This document shows, in pieces, positions 1-7,317 of a stretch of DNA of 23,646 nucleotides. The notes beneath the pieces are model-generated. The model saw nothing but the letters and a program-made list of their open reading frames with translations. It was not told the DNA's origin and did no database searches. The DNA comes from a virus. The stretch lies in IMG/VR virus record IMGVR_UViG_3300004463_000175, positions 1-23,646 of that record; one strand, given 5' to 3'. How positions within the stretch are numbered: the first letter of the stretch is position 1; every line of letters starts with the position of its first letter. Both the position numbers and the translations under genes were made by a program.

Positions 1-423
1 CACAACACATTCGAGGGCTGGCCGCAGCAGGACCTGAACGCCCTCTACAACGCAGCCGACCTGTTCGTGAGCACATCTCGCGGCGAGGGGTTCGGACTGA
101 CGCTCGCCGAGGCGCTGGCCTGCGGCGTGCCGGTAATCGCACAGAACGTATCGGCGATCCCAGAGGTCGTCGGGCCGGGTGGCATCCTGCTGGAGCCTCA
201 GCGGCTACTCACCGTGCCATCAGGCGAAGACGTCTGGCTGGCTGACATCGACGCCTTCAGCGAAGCGATCGAGCGGGCCTACTTATCGGCAGGCTTACGA
301 CGTGACCTGGGCGAGGCGGGACGCAAGCACGTCAAGCAGTTCACGTGGGATTTTGCAGCCGCCCGGTTCAATGAATACATCGAGGCGCTAGCTGTCGGGA
401 CTCAGGATGCCGTCGCCGACTGA
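1..423 (+). CDS. Glycosyltransferase, GT-B fold (GT4-like), C-terminal part
   Basis: The reading frame is open from the first base, so the gene starts upstream; 140 residues are visible. They form the C-terminal Rossmann half of a GT-B retaining glycosyltransferase. The diagnostic E-x7-E motif is present (Glu codons at 85 and 109, in GEGFGLTLAEALACGVPV), followed by the usual V-I-A and E-V-V-G-P-G-G strand and loop that bind the nucleotide-sugar, and a C-terminal helix. The family transfers a sugar from an activated donor to an acceptor; the acceptor here is unknown. Position immediately upstream of capsid genes suggests modification of virion proteins or of host surface glycans, but that is inference. 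It overlaps the next gene by 17 bases. Confidence 0.9.
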   Translation, partial: HNTFEGWPQQDLNALYNAADLFVSTSRGEGFGLTLAEALACGVPVIAQNVSAIPEVVGPGGILLEPQRLLTVPSGEDVWLADIDAFSEAIERAYLSAGLRRDLGEAGRKHVKQFTWDFAAARFNEYIEALAVGTQDAVAD

Positions 424-910
424 TGTTGCATGGGCTGCCGGGTTCTTCGATGGCGAGGGGACGATCGCGATCGCAGAGCGCACTCTGAGAGGCGGTCGGC
501 GCCACGATCAGGGAGAACCGAGGTTTCGTAGCTACCAGCTTCTCCTTCGCCTTCCACAAACGTCGACACCTGCGCTTGATCGTCTCGTTGGGCTCTTCGG
601 TGGGCGGTACCACAGCGCCAAGATCTCGCCACTGGGGCGACGACCCATCTGGGAGTGGTACGTCCTCGCGGGCAAGGCTGCTAATGCGCTCACCCTGATG
701 TTGCCGTTCTTGACGGTCAAACATGAGGAGGCGCTGCTTGCGCTTCAGTTTCGTGCATGGCAAACCACACGACCAGCGATACGCGACAGCCGAGGACGTC
801 TAAGCCCTCTGACTGAAGCGGAGGTGGACATCGCCCGCGCGTATAGGCGGAACCTGATGAAGTACCACCGACCCGTAGAAACGGAGGACCAAAGTGGACC
901 CACAGGCTGA
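407..910 (+). CDS. LAGLIDADG homing endonuclease, single motif
   Basis: The 167-residue protein has one LAGLIDADG-type helix (AAGFFDGEG, residues 10-18), whose acidic residue would bind the catalytic metal. It is followed by the family's later pattern W-x-W-x-x-x-G-x-A near residues 84-92 and P-F-L-x-x-K near 100-105. Length and a single motif fit the homodimeric class, which cuts a long near-palindromic DNA site and copies its own gene into alleles lacking it. No intron or intein junction is visible, so it looks free-standing. It overlaps the glycosyltransferase by 17 bases at its start and the protease by 17 at its end, which is unusually tight for a homing gene. The ATG at 407 has only a weak upstream ribosome site; translational coupling to the preceding gene is plausible. 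Confidence 0.88.
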   Translation: MPSPTDVAWAAGFFDGEGTIAIAERTLRGGRRHDQGEPRFRSYQLLLRLPQTSTPALDRLVGLFGGRYHSAKISPLGRRPIWEWYVLAGKAANALTLMLPFLTVKHEEALLALQFRAWQTTRPAIRDSRGRLSPLTEAEVDIARAYRRNLMKYHRPVETEDQSGPTG

Positions 911-2126
911 CCTCGAGGTCATCCAGCAACCGATCAACTTCAAGATCTTCTCAGGGCTCCTGCGCGCGACTCGCGACGTAGACGGAAAGATGCGCCTACG
1001 CGGCGTTGCCAGCTCGACTGTCAAGGATCGTCATGGCGACGTGATGACCAAGACGGCGATCGAGGACATGGAGCGCGCCGCCAACGAGAACCTTACGATC
1101 TTCCTCAACCACAGCTACAACGTCCCAGAGGATGTCGCAGGCTCAGTTGAGCGAGCGGTCGCGATCGAGCGCGGCTACGACAACGACAACAGCCCGATCT
1201 GGGATCTCGACTTCGATGTCGTCGTCAACGACGCCAACCCGCGCGCGGTGGATGCGTTCAACGCTATCGAGAAGGGCACGAAGCTCGGCCTCTCGATTGG
1301 CGCGATGATCCCCGAGGGGGGCGCCACTCGCGACAAGAAGAAGGGCACCTACATCTTCAACCACATCGACCTGCTCGAGACGAGCATCGTCGGTATTCCA
1401 GCCAACCCACGGAGCTGGGTCCAGAACGCCATCAAGGCGCTCAAGAGCGCGCAGACAACGCAGCTTGGTTCGCCCACGCTGACGCTCGACGGCGATCGCT
1501 ACGTCATCGAGGGCAAGCTCGACCAGACCCAGATCAACATCGCCAACGGCACGACGTCGATTGAGACCAAGGCCGAAGACGACGCGCCACCTCTCGATGA
1601 GCCTGATCCCCATCAGGATGATCCTGACGAGGAAGAGCCCACCGAGACCCCTGGTGAGGGCGAGCCTGAAGTGCAGGACGCCAAGATCCAGGTCATCACC
1701 ATTGACACCGATGACCCCGGCAACGGGGGATCGGATGGCTCGCAGGGAGCTTCAGAGAGCGACCCTGACATAGAGCCCGACGACGACGTCAACGACTCGG
1801 CCGATCCGAGTGACGTATCGCTCGCCTCCACGCTGACGGAGACCCTCGACTCGTTCGAGGCAACCGCCGCGGCGCTGGTGGAGATGCGGCGTCAGCTCGA
1901 CCAGGTAATCGAGGAGCGGGACGCAGCGCGTCGCGAGCGGGACGAAGTTGCCGAGGTGGCCAACCAGGTCATCACGTCGACGAGTCAGATCATCGAGAAA
2001 CTGGCCAACATGCCAGTGGGTCGCAAGGCCGTGGTCCGCGAAGCGAAGGACGAACTGTCCGGACTCGAGCGGCTCTATGGGCCGGAGATCCTGAAGCTAA
2101 TGAGGAGCAATCACGACAATGGGTGA
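894..2126 (+). CDS. Prohead protease (HK97 gp4 / peptidase S78 type) with acidic coiled-coil tail
   Basis: Residues about 15-180 match the HK97-family capsid maturation serine protease: the early G-V-A-S-S-x-x-x-D-R-H-G-D-V segment, the catalytic His in LNHSYN (His73), and the Ser of the conserved ETSIVGIPANP block (Ser164). The enzyme cleaves capsid precursor or scaffold inside the prohead and then itself. The protein is long at 410 residues. Residues about 225-305 are extremely rich in Asp, Glu and Pro, and about 315-370 form a strong heptad coiled coil, so the C-terminus may act as a scaffold. The GTG start at 894 is supported by GGAGG at 883-887. The stop overlaps the capsid gene start by 8 bases. 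Confidence 0.92.
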   Translation: MDPQADLEVIQQPINFKIFSGLLRATRDVDGKMRLRGVASSTVKDRHGDVMTKTAIEDMERAANENLTIFLNHSYNVPEDVAGSVERAVAIERGYDNDNSPIWDLDFDVVVNDANPRAVDAFNAIEKGTKLGLSIGAMIPEGGATRDKKKGTYIFNHIDLLETSIVGIPANPRSWVQNAIKALKSAQTTQLGSPTLTLDGDRYVIEGKLDQTQINIANGTTSIETKAEDDAPPLDEPDPHQDDPDEEEPTETPGEGEPEVQDAKIQVITIDTDDPGNGGSDGSQGASESDPDIEPDDDVNDSADPSDVSLASTLTETLDSFEATAAALVEMRRQLDQVIEERDAARRERDEVAEVANQVITSTSQIIEKLANMPVGRKAVVREAKDELSGLERLYGPEILKLMRSNHDNG

Positions 2127-3468
2127 CGAGAACGTCCAGGAGACCGCTCACGCGGCCCTGGAGACGCTCGAGCGCATCCGGGGTTCCCTGGAGGCACTCG
2201 GCAACACCCCTCGTCCGGTAAGCCCGCCCGTCGCGCCCAGCGCGTCGGCAGGCATCACGGACCAGGCAATCTCGGCCCCCTCCCGGTCGCCGTTCCTGAC
2301 GCAGAGCGAGTTGCTCGCGATGCGCCGAGAGCTGCGCCAGTTGTCGACGCAGGAGCTGTATGCCATCTTTGGCGAGCAGGCCCGCAAGCGCGACACTGGC
2401 GTTCCTTTCGACGCCTGGATGGCCATGGGCGGGGCGCCGCTTCAGCAGGGCTGGAGCCAGCTCCAGGCCCAGGAACTGAACCCCGAGGTTCAGAAGCTCC
2501 TGGACTCAGGCACGGGCGCGGCCCTGATCCGGCAGGATCTCGAGCCGATCCTGTACGAGCTATACATCCGTCAGTTCCCGGCCTTCGAGCGGTTCCCGAA
2601 GGAACCCGCGAACGGCCTGGTGCACACGTTCCAGCAGATCACCAGCTTTGGTGATGCCCAGTTCATGGGCGAGCTGGGGACCGTGACGGACGATCGCTCG
2701 ACCTACGTTCGTCAGACGACGAACGTGGCGATCCTCGCCACTCGGCGCGGCATCAGCCTGAAGTCCCAGTTCGCCACGATCCAGAGTGGTTCGGGTTTCA
2801 ACCCCGAGCAGCTCGAGATCCAGGGTGGCCTGCGGTCGATCGCAGCCCGGATGCAGAAGACGATCTTCTCGGGCAACGCGGCCGACTCAGGCGGCGACGC
2901 GAACAACGAGCTTGGCCTGTACGACCCCGATGGGTTCACCGGGCTGCGCTCGATCCTCAACACCTCTCGCGCTAAGAACGTCGATCCGACGAACGCAACG
3001 CCAGAGGATGTTCGCGCTGCGGTCAACGCGGCATCGGTCGAGATCATGCAGATCATTTCGGGCAACGGCCCGGTGGTCGCATACCTCAGCCCGGTGTCGA
3101 AGGAGTTCATCGACGAGCAGCAGGACAAGAACGTCCGCTACGTCAACAACCGTGTCAATGTCGCGGTCGGCGTCAACGCCAATGCGATCAACACGGTCTT
3201 TGGCGAGCTGCCGCTCTTCCCGGTTGCGGGTGACTCCATCGGCAGCTATACCAGCTCGGAGTATTCCGGGAACACGGTCAGCGACATCTACCTCGTCGAC
3301 GAGGGCTCGATTTCGCTGCCGTACCTGGGTTCGCCCGGGCCAACGGTCCTTGACATCCCGATCGGTGTCAGCGGTCAGCTCACCCACCTGTTCATCATCT
3401 TCGTGATGATGGGCCTGGCGGTGAAGGCCCCGATGGCGTCGAACAAGGTTCGCGTCAAGGTCGCGTGA
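2119..3468 (+). CDS. Major capsid protein, HK97 fold
   Basis: The 449-residue product follows the prohead protease directly, as in HK97-like phages. Residues 1 to about 115 are helix-rich and Pro/Ala-linked and resemble a delta (scaffold-like) domain that the protease could remove. From about 120 on, the sequence looks like an HK97-fold shell protein: a segment L-D-S-G-T-G-x-A-L-I-R-Q-D-L-E-P-I-L, a long helix near 230-260, the acidic DPDGFTGLRSIL turn, and a C-terminal beta-rich P-domain. A search would be needed to name the subfamily. ATG at 2119 has GAGGAG at 2102-2107. No gene for a separate scaffold or decoration protein is seen beside it. A perfect GC-rich hairpin follows the stop. Confidence 0.9.
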   Translation: MGDENVQETAHAALETLERIRGSLEALGNTPRPVSPPVAPSASAGITDQAISAPSRSPFLTQSELLAMRRELRQLSTQELYAIFGEQARKRDTGVPFDAWMAMGGAPLQQGWSQLQAQELNPEVQKLLDSGTGAALIRQDLEPILYELYIRQFPAFERFPKEPANGLVHTFQQITSFGDAQFMGELGTVTDDRSTYVRQTTNVAILATRRGISLKSQFATIQSGSGFNPEQLEIQGGLRSIAARMQKTIFSGNAADSGGDANNELGLYDPDGFTGLRSILNTSRAKNVDPTNATPEDVRAAVNAASVEIMQIISGNGPVVAYLSPVSKEFIDEQQDKNVRYVNNRVNVAVGVNANAINTVFGELPLFPVAGDSIGSYTSSEYSGNTVSDIYLVDEGSISLPYLGSPGPTVLDIPIGVSGQLTHLFIIFVMMGLAVKAPMASNKVRVKVA

Positions 3469-3492
3469 GATAGTCGATAGTCCTCTCCTTCG

Positions 3493-3524
3493 GGGGCGGG
3501 ATCGTGTGATGGCGATCCCGCCCC
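3493..3524 (+). terminator. 12-bp perfect hairpin after the capsid gene
   Basis: Bases 3493-3504 and 3513-3524 are perfect inverted complements (12 bp, mostly G-C) with an 8-base loop. The hairpin sits in the only sizeable gap of the capsid region, 24 bases after the capsid stop. No T-run follows, so it is either an imperfect intrinsic terminator or a 3' stabiliser that keeps capsid message abundant relative to neck genes. A smaller alternative UUCG-loop stem just upstream (about 3484-3495) would compete with it. Confidence 0.65.
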
Positions 3525-3543
3525 TGCCTCTCTGGAGCACATC

Positions 3544-4446
3544 GTGACCCCTTACCTCACAGAAGAGCGTCTGCGCGTGCTCGGGTTCGTGGGCGACGAT
3601 GATCTCGAGAACCTCAGCAGTGCGCAGATCAAGAGCATCCTGGTTTCGGCATCTGCTCGGGTGGACGCGTTCTGCAACGTGCCGAAGCTACCCCAGCCGT
3701 ACTCCTTCCGCGGCGGTTCGATCGTCGACGAGGAGCACGACTGGTCCGCTGGCGACGCGCTGACTCCGGCCCAGCGCCGGGTGTTCCTGCGGCATCGCCC
3801 GATCAAGGCAGTGTCGGCGCTACGGATCTACGTCACCAACACGCAGTACACCGACTTCGACGCGTCAGAGCTGTTCGTCAACAAGACCATCGGCGCGATC
3901 GAGATCGTGTCCTTCGCGCTCACTAGCTCTACTCCGTTCGGCGCCTTTGTCTTGCCCAACCTGGGGCTCCAGACTCCACTCGCGAAGGTCAGCTACACCT
4001 ACGGCTATGAGCTGGCCGCGGTGGACGAAGTTCTCGAGCCAACGGACGCTCGGACCTATCGGGCGGTGAACCAGTTCTGGGACGACTCAGACGTGACCGT
4101 CGCGGTCAATGGTGCCGCCGCAAACCCCGGCGACTACACAGTCGATCGCACGGAGGGCACGATCACCTTCAATAGTGCCCAGGCGGCTGACGTGGTCGTA
4201 AGCGCGAGCTACGGCTACACGCTGCCCCAGGACATTGCGATGGCCACAGGGCTGATCGCTCACGACATGATCACTGAGAAGCAGCTTCACGATAAGGGCA
4301 TGGGCAACGTGCGCACCCTGCGCGTGGGCGAGATCACGATCGACCGCGGCCGAGACCTCAGCAGTGTTCAGCGCGACGCGACGATGCACATCCCCCCTGA
4401 CGCGATAGTGCACCTGGAGCCGTGGAGGTTCATCTCAGTCCGATGA
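3544..4446 (+). CDS. Head-tail adaptor (gp6-like connector) with beta-sandwich insertion
   Basis: The first gene after the capsid protein, 300 residues. The N-terminal part (T-x-E-x-L ... S-A-Q-I-K-S-I-L-V-S-A-S-A-R-V-D-A-F-C-N) and the C-terminal helix (D-I-A-M-A-T-G-L-I-A-H-D-M) are typical of adaptors that dock under the portal ring. Family members are normally about 100-200 residues; the extra length comes partly from an inserted beta domain at about 170-228, with the pattern V-x-V-N-G, D-Y-T-V-D, G-T-I-T-F and a final A-S-Y-x-Y. The same pattern occurs in both tail-hub proteins of this window. The GTG start at 3544 has GGAG at 3533-3536. The call rests on gene order plus sequence pattern. 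Confidence 0.75.
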   Translation: MTPYLTEERLRVLGFVGDDDLENLSSAQIKSILVSASARVDAFCNVPKLPQPYSFRGGSIVDEEHDWSAGDALTPAQRRVFLRHRPIKAVSALRIYVTNTQYTDFDASELFVNKTIGAIEIVSFALTSSTPFGAFVLPNLGLQTPLAKVSYTYGYELAAVDEVLEPTDARTYRAVNQFWDDSDVTVAVNGAAANPGDYTVDRTEGTITFNSAQAADVVVSASYGYTLPQDIAMATGLIAHDMITEKQLHDKGMGNVRTLRVGEITIDRGRDLSSVQRDATMHIPPDAIVHLEPWRFISVR

Positions 4447-4838
4447 GTCAACTCCTGACGCTCAGCCAGCTTCGAGGCATCCAGAAGATCGGCGAGCAGG
4501 GCATGAACCAGCGCGTCGAGATCTACCACAAGACCCCCCAGGCCAAGGACCCGGCTAATCCGTATGGTGACGAGGACGTCATCTACTCGACCGAGAGCGA
4601 GGCGACGGTGGTCATGGGCTGGCTGGTGACCAAGCCAACCGAGCGCATCGACGTCGGATCAGGTCAGATCCAGACGATCGCCACGCACGTCCTGCGAGTG
4701 CCGGTCGGGACACGCATTCTGTCAGAGGATCGGGTCAAGATCGGCGACGAGGAGTTCCTCGTCACTGACGCGACCAACGAGCAGTCCTGGCCCGAGTGGA
4801 CCATCGCTTACCTGCGAGGGTACGAGCGTGCCGGATGA
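4443..4838 (+). CDS. Head closure / stopper protein
   Basis: A small beta-rich protein of 131 residues that follows the adaptor and precedes the gp10-like protein, the standard place for the head-tail stopper that seals the head after DNA packaging (SPP1 gp16 family). The pattern N-Q-R-V-E-I-Y-H-K near the start, the central R-V-P-V-G-T strand, and I-G-D-E-E-F-L-V-T-D near the end fit that small barrel family. I chose ATG at 4443, which overlaps the adaptor stop in an ATGA arrangement; a longer GTG start at 4422 is possible but would begin on top of the GGAGG at 4424-4428 that probably serves 4443. Confidence 0.72.
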   Translation: MSQLLTLSQLRGIQKIGEQGMNQRVEIYHKTPQAKDPANPYGDEDVIYSTESEATVVMGWLVTKPTERIDVGSGQIQTIATHVLRVPVGTRILSEDRVKIGDEEFLVTDATNEQSWPEWTIAYLRGYERAG

Positions 4839-5748
4839 GTTCGACAACGCGCTTGATCGGACGATCGCAGAGATCGAGACGCGCGCTGTAAGGGGGCTCG
4901 ACGAGGCTCTCAGGTTCGCTCACGATCGGGCGCGAAAGTACGCGCCTGTGCGAGCGATCTTTGCGCGGACCCGAAGAGGCAGAGCAATACCCGGCTTGCG
5001 CACCGCAGGTGGGTCGAGCGCCCAGGTTATGCGGGCATACCAGATGCTCGGCTTCAACAAGATCGACTACCGACGCTTCCGGCTAGCCCAGGCGCCGAAC
5101 AAGCGTTTCGTCATTCCCAAGGGCAGCGTGCCTGCCGCCCAGAAGCCCAAGCTTGACAAGTACGGCAACCCACAGGGAAGCCTCGAGGCGTTCCACCTCA
5201 ATCAGCGCATCCAGGATGCCATCCCGCACGGCCAGCGGTACGGCCACAGCAACAGTCTCTACCCGATCGCGCCTGGCGACATGCTGGGCGAACACGTCAC
5301 AGGCGACTTTCGACAGGTCCGCAATGGCAAGCTTGTGCCGGTCGCATACGCATCGAGGGTCAGAGGCGGGCAGGTCAAGATCCATGTTCCAGAGGTCACG
5401 ACTGACCGACACGGGCGGGCGGTGGTTCCGACCGCTTACGCCGAGCGATTGCTCACGTCACGTGGGCGCTACGAGGTCGAAAGTGGGCGCGCGAACTTCA
5501 AGTCCGGAAGGGGCGAGGAGGAGCGGGTCGGCGGTCGATTGAGGGGGTCCATCGTAATCGTAAAGCCAGCCCCTACCGAAAGGGGGGTCATGGGCTACGT
5601 TCAAGCAGGAGGCGCCGAGGCGTACTACGCCCGGTTCCAGGAGTTCGGGACGCGTCATAACAGGGCGCAACCGTTTCTGAGACCGGCGTTGTACGAGAGC
5701 CGCAAGGTGCTCGTTCAGCGAGTGTCTGGGGCACTGAGGGGTCGGTAA
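4828..5748 (+). CDS. HK97 gp10-like neck / tail completion protein with a large insertion
   Basis: The C-terminal third carries the hallmark of the HK97 gp10 family: A-x-Y-Y-A-R-F-Q-E-F-G-T-R followed by A-Q-P-F-L-R-P-A-L and a terminal helix (residues about 265-300). The N-terminal helix with A-L-R-F-A-H-D-R-A-R-K-Y-A-P-V also fits. Family proteins are usually 110-160 residues; this one has 306, the difference being a basic, Gly/Arg-rich segment at about 55-215 that I do not recognise. The family sits at the head-tail interface and is needed for joining. The GTG at 4828 overlaps the previous stop by 11 bases and has GAGGG at 4816-4820. Confidence 0.8.
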   Translation: MPDEFDNALDRTIAEIETRAVRGLDEALRFAHDRARKYAPVRAIFARTRRGRAIPGLRTAGGSSAQVMRAYQMLGFNKIDYRRFRLAQAPNKRFVIPKGSVPAAQKPKLDKYGNPQGSLEAFHLNQRIQDAIPHGQRYGHSNSLYPIAPGDMLGEHVTGDFRQVRNGKLVPVAYASRVRGGQVKIHVPEVTTDRHGRAVVPTAYAERLLTSRGRYEVESGRANFKSGRGEEERVGGRLRGSIVIVKPAPTERGVMGYVQAGGAEAYYARFQEFGTRHNRAQPFLRPALYESRKVLVQRVSGALRGR

Positions 5749-6158
5749 TGCCAAAGACGTCAGCCACCATTCGGCGAGCCGTTGTACAGGCGGTGCGAGC
5801 AGCATCCGCCTACTCCTCCCTCAAGGGGATCTTCAACGGTTTCGCCCCCGAGCAGACCGAGTATCCGTTCGCGGTTTACAACCAGATCGCCGCTCCTTAC
5901 GAGGACGACTGGACCAACAGGATGACCCTGTCCGCGTTCGACATCTTCGTCTACTCGCGCAACGAGGTCGAGGCCAACACCCTCGATCAAGCTCTGGCCG
6001 ACGCGCTCGACGGAGCGCAGTTGACGGTCGAGGACCAAACCGCCCTCATCTGCCGCCGCGTCAACGACATTCCGGTGTCGCCTGACGTGGACGAGGAGGG
6101 GAAGAAGATTTACCAGGTCGGCGCCACGTACGAAATCTGGACCGACCAACCCCTCTGA
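5748..6158 (+). CDS. Tail terminator protein (gp17 / DUF3168-like)
   Basis: A 136-residue protein between the gp10-like gene and the tail tube gene. It has an N-terminal helix, Y-P-F-A-V-Y-N-Q-I at about 38-46, a central strand F-D-I-F-V-Y-S, a helix full of small and acidic residues (E-A-N-T-L-D-Q-A-L-A-D-A-L-D), and a last strand ending in Y-E-I-W, matching the tail terminator fold. These proteins cap the tail tube when it reaches the tape-measured length and provide the surface that binds the head. The start overlaps the previous stop by one base (TAATG) with GAGGGG just upstream. Confidence 0.8.
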   Translation: MPKTSATIRRAVVQAVRAASAYSSLKGIFNGFAPEQTEYPFAVYNQIAAPYEDDWTNRMTLSAFDIFVYSRNEVEANTLDQALADALDGAQLTVEDQTALICRRVNDIPVSPDVDEEGKKIYQVGATYEIWTDQPL

Positions 6159-6170
6159 TAGGAGATAGAA

Positions 6171-6578
6171 GTGGCCAACAGCGGCACCAAGCTTCACGGC
6201 AAGAACGGCGCCATCTACCTCGGTGGCCCCAAGGGCGGCGGCGGCACGAAGGTAGCCGTCAAGAACGAGTGGACGTTGTCGCTCAATCGCGACTACGTCG
6301 ACGCCACGGTGTTCGGCGACACCAACAAGACCTATCTGGTCGGTCTGAAGGACATCAGCGGCACGTTCGCGGGCCTGCTTGACACCTCGGGCGACCTGTT
6401 GGTCATGGCGACCGACTCCGACTCGATCGACGTCTACCTGTACGCAGATGACGGCTCATCGCCGGTCCTCGTGGCGTCAGGCCCGGGTCTGTTCGATGCG
6501 GCGGTCAATGCCAGCAACACGGATGCTGTCCGCGTGAGCGGCAACTTCCGCGCAGCGGGCAACTGGACGGTCTACTAG
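6171..6578 (+). CDS. Major tail protein (tail tube subunit)
   Basis: A 135-residue beta-rich protein in the standard tube position, right after the terminator and two genes before the chaperone. The segment G-K-N-G-A-I-Y-L, then N-E-W-T-L-S-L-N-R-D-Y-V-D-A-T, the V-F-G-D-T-N-K-T-Y loop and F-R-A-A-G-N-W at the end fit siphovirus tube proteins, which stack as hexameric rings around the tape measure. GTG at 6171 has GGAG at 6161-6164. An inverted repeat follows the stop and covers the ribosome site of the next gene. Confidence 0.85.
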   Translation: MANSGTKLHGKNGAIYLGGPKGGGGTKVAVKNEWTLSLNRDYVDATVFGDTNKTYLVGLKDISGTFAGLLDTSGDLLVMATDSDSIDVYLYADDGSSPVLVASGPGLFDAAVNASNTDAVRVSGNFRAAGNWTVY

Positions 6579-6584
6579 ACCGCT

Positions 6585-6619
6585 AGACTCTCCTCGCCAG
6601 TCACTGTGCGGGAGGGTCT
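6585..6619 (+). promoter_or_regulatory. Hairpin overlapping the ribosome site of the next gene
   Basis: Bases 6585-6594 can pair with 6610-6619 (10 pairs, two of them G-U) around a 15-base loop. The right arm contains the GGGAGGG Shine-Dalgarno of the gene starting at 6620 and ends directly at its ATG. It could lower translation of that gene relative to the abundant tube protein, or simply end part of the tube message; no T-run follows. Pairing is seen by eye only. Confidence 0.4.
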
Positions 6620-6940
6620 ATGGGCGCCATCACCCTGACCAGCATCGCTGGCAAAGAGGGTTCCATTCGTATTCCAGCGTTAGGAACTGTCATAGGGCAG
6701 TTCGCAAACTGGTCACTAAAGCGGCGTGGAGACGACGGGGCGAAGGAGCCCTCGTACGATCTCCGCGCCGCTTTGTCTTATGTCAACCCCCATCTGTTCA
6801 ACCACTCGGAATACGCCGCCAAGCGTGAGATCCGGGTCCGCATCAACAAGCAGACCGAGTTCCGCATCGACGGCGGGGCCAACATCAACCTCGATGGCAC
6901 CACACTCACGATGGAGGGAGTCACTCTGTGTCGCCTGTAA
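6620..6940 (+). CDS. Small tail protein, possible truncated tail-tube paralogue
   Basis: A 106-residue beta-rich protein with no catalytic motif. Its start G-K-E-G-S-I-R-I followed at similar spacing by A-N-W-S-L-K-R parallels G-K-N-G-A-I-Y-L and N-E-W-T-L-S-L-N-R in the tube protein just upstream, so it may be a shortened duplicate or a distinct minor tail component made in small amounts. The C-terminus F-R-I-D-G-G-A-N-I-N-L-D-G-T-T-L resembles a beta hairpin. Its end overlaps the chaperone gene start by 13 bases. The gene itself is well supported by its Shine-Dalgarno and packing; the function is not. Confidence 0.6.
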   Translation: MGAITLTSIAGKEGSIRIPALGTVIGQFANWSLKRRGDDGAKEPSYDLRAALSYVNPHLFNHSEYAAKREIRVRINKQTEFRIDGGANINLDGTTLTMEGVTLCRL

Positions 6941-7317
6941 AGACCCCTAAGTCACCGAAGGCTGGGGACTACTCTGACGAGTTCGTTGAGAAGATCGTCA
7001 GTCTGCGTGGTCGGGAGTACAAGCTGCGCGAGCTTGACGTCTCGACCTATGACGAGCTGGTCCAGCTCGCCACATCCAAGAATGACGCTGGCGATGAGAT
7101 GGTCGACAACCAGCTCTTGCGCAAGCTGATGACCGTCAAGACCTGTGTCTCGCCGCGCCTGCCTGATGGCATGGCAGGAATGCCTATGCGCCTGGCGAAC
7201 AAGCTCACAGTCGTCGCACAGGAAGTCAACTACGGCGTGGAGCCTGAAGACGGCGCCAAGGATGAGAAGGCTCCCGATATCGAGGAGGGCGAGCCTGAAG
7301 AGGAGGGGGAAGGCTAA
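6928..7317 (+). CDS. Tail assembly chaperone, short form (gpG-like)
   Basis: A 129-residue protein directly upstream of the tape measure gene, the fixed place of the lambda G gene. It has a mainly helical body (Y-D-E-L-V-Q-L-A, N-Q-L-L-R-K-L-M, L-A-N-K-L-T-V-V-A-Q-E-V) and a strongly acidic end (E-E-G-E-P-E-E-E-G-E-G). The family binds the tape measure and delivers tube subunits but is absent from the virion. GTG at 6928 has GGAGGGAG at 6913-6920. A slippery G-GGG-GAA lies at 7305-7311, two codons before the stop, and produces the longer form. Confidence 0.85.
   Translation: MSPVKTPKSPKAGDYSDEFVEKIVSLRGREYKLRELDVSTYDELVQLATSKNDAGDEMVDNQLLRKLMTVKTCVSPRLPDGMAGMPMRLANKLTVVAQEVNYGVEPEDGAKDEKAPDIEEGEPEEEGEG

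Noticed and set aside
2887-3540. A - strand open frame of 217 codons opposite the capsid gene.
   Set aside because: It lies over the capsid protein gene and has the repetitive Asp/Arg/Val composition of an antisense shadow.
4422-4442. A longer GTG start for the stopper gene.
   Set aside because: The GTG lies on top of the GGAGG that is the likely ribosome site, and the ATG at 4443 gives the common ATGA overlap.
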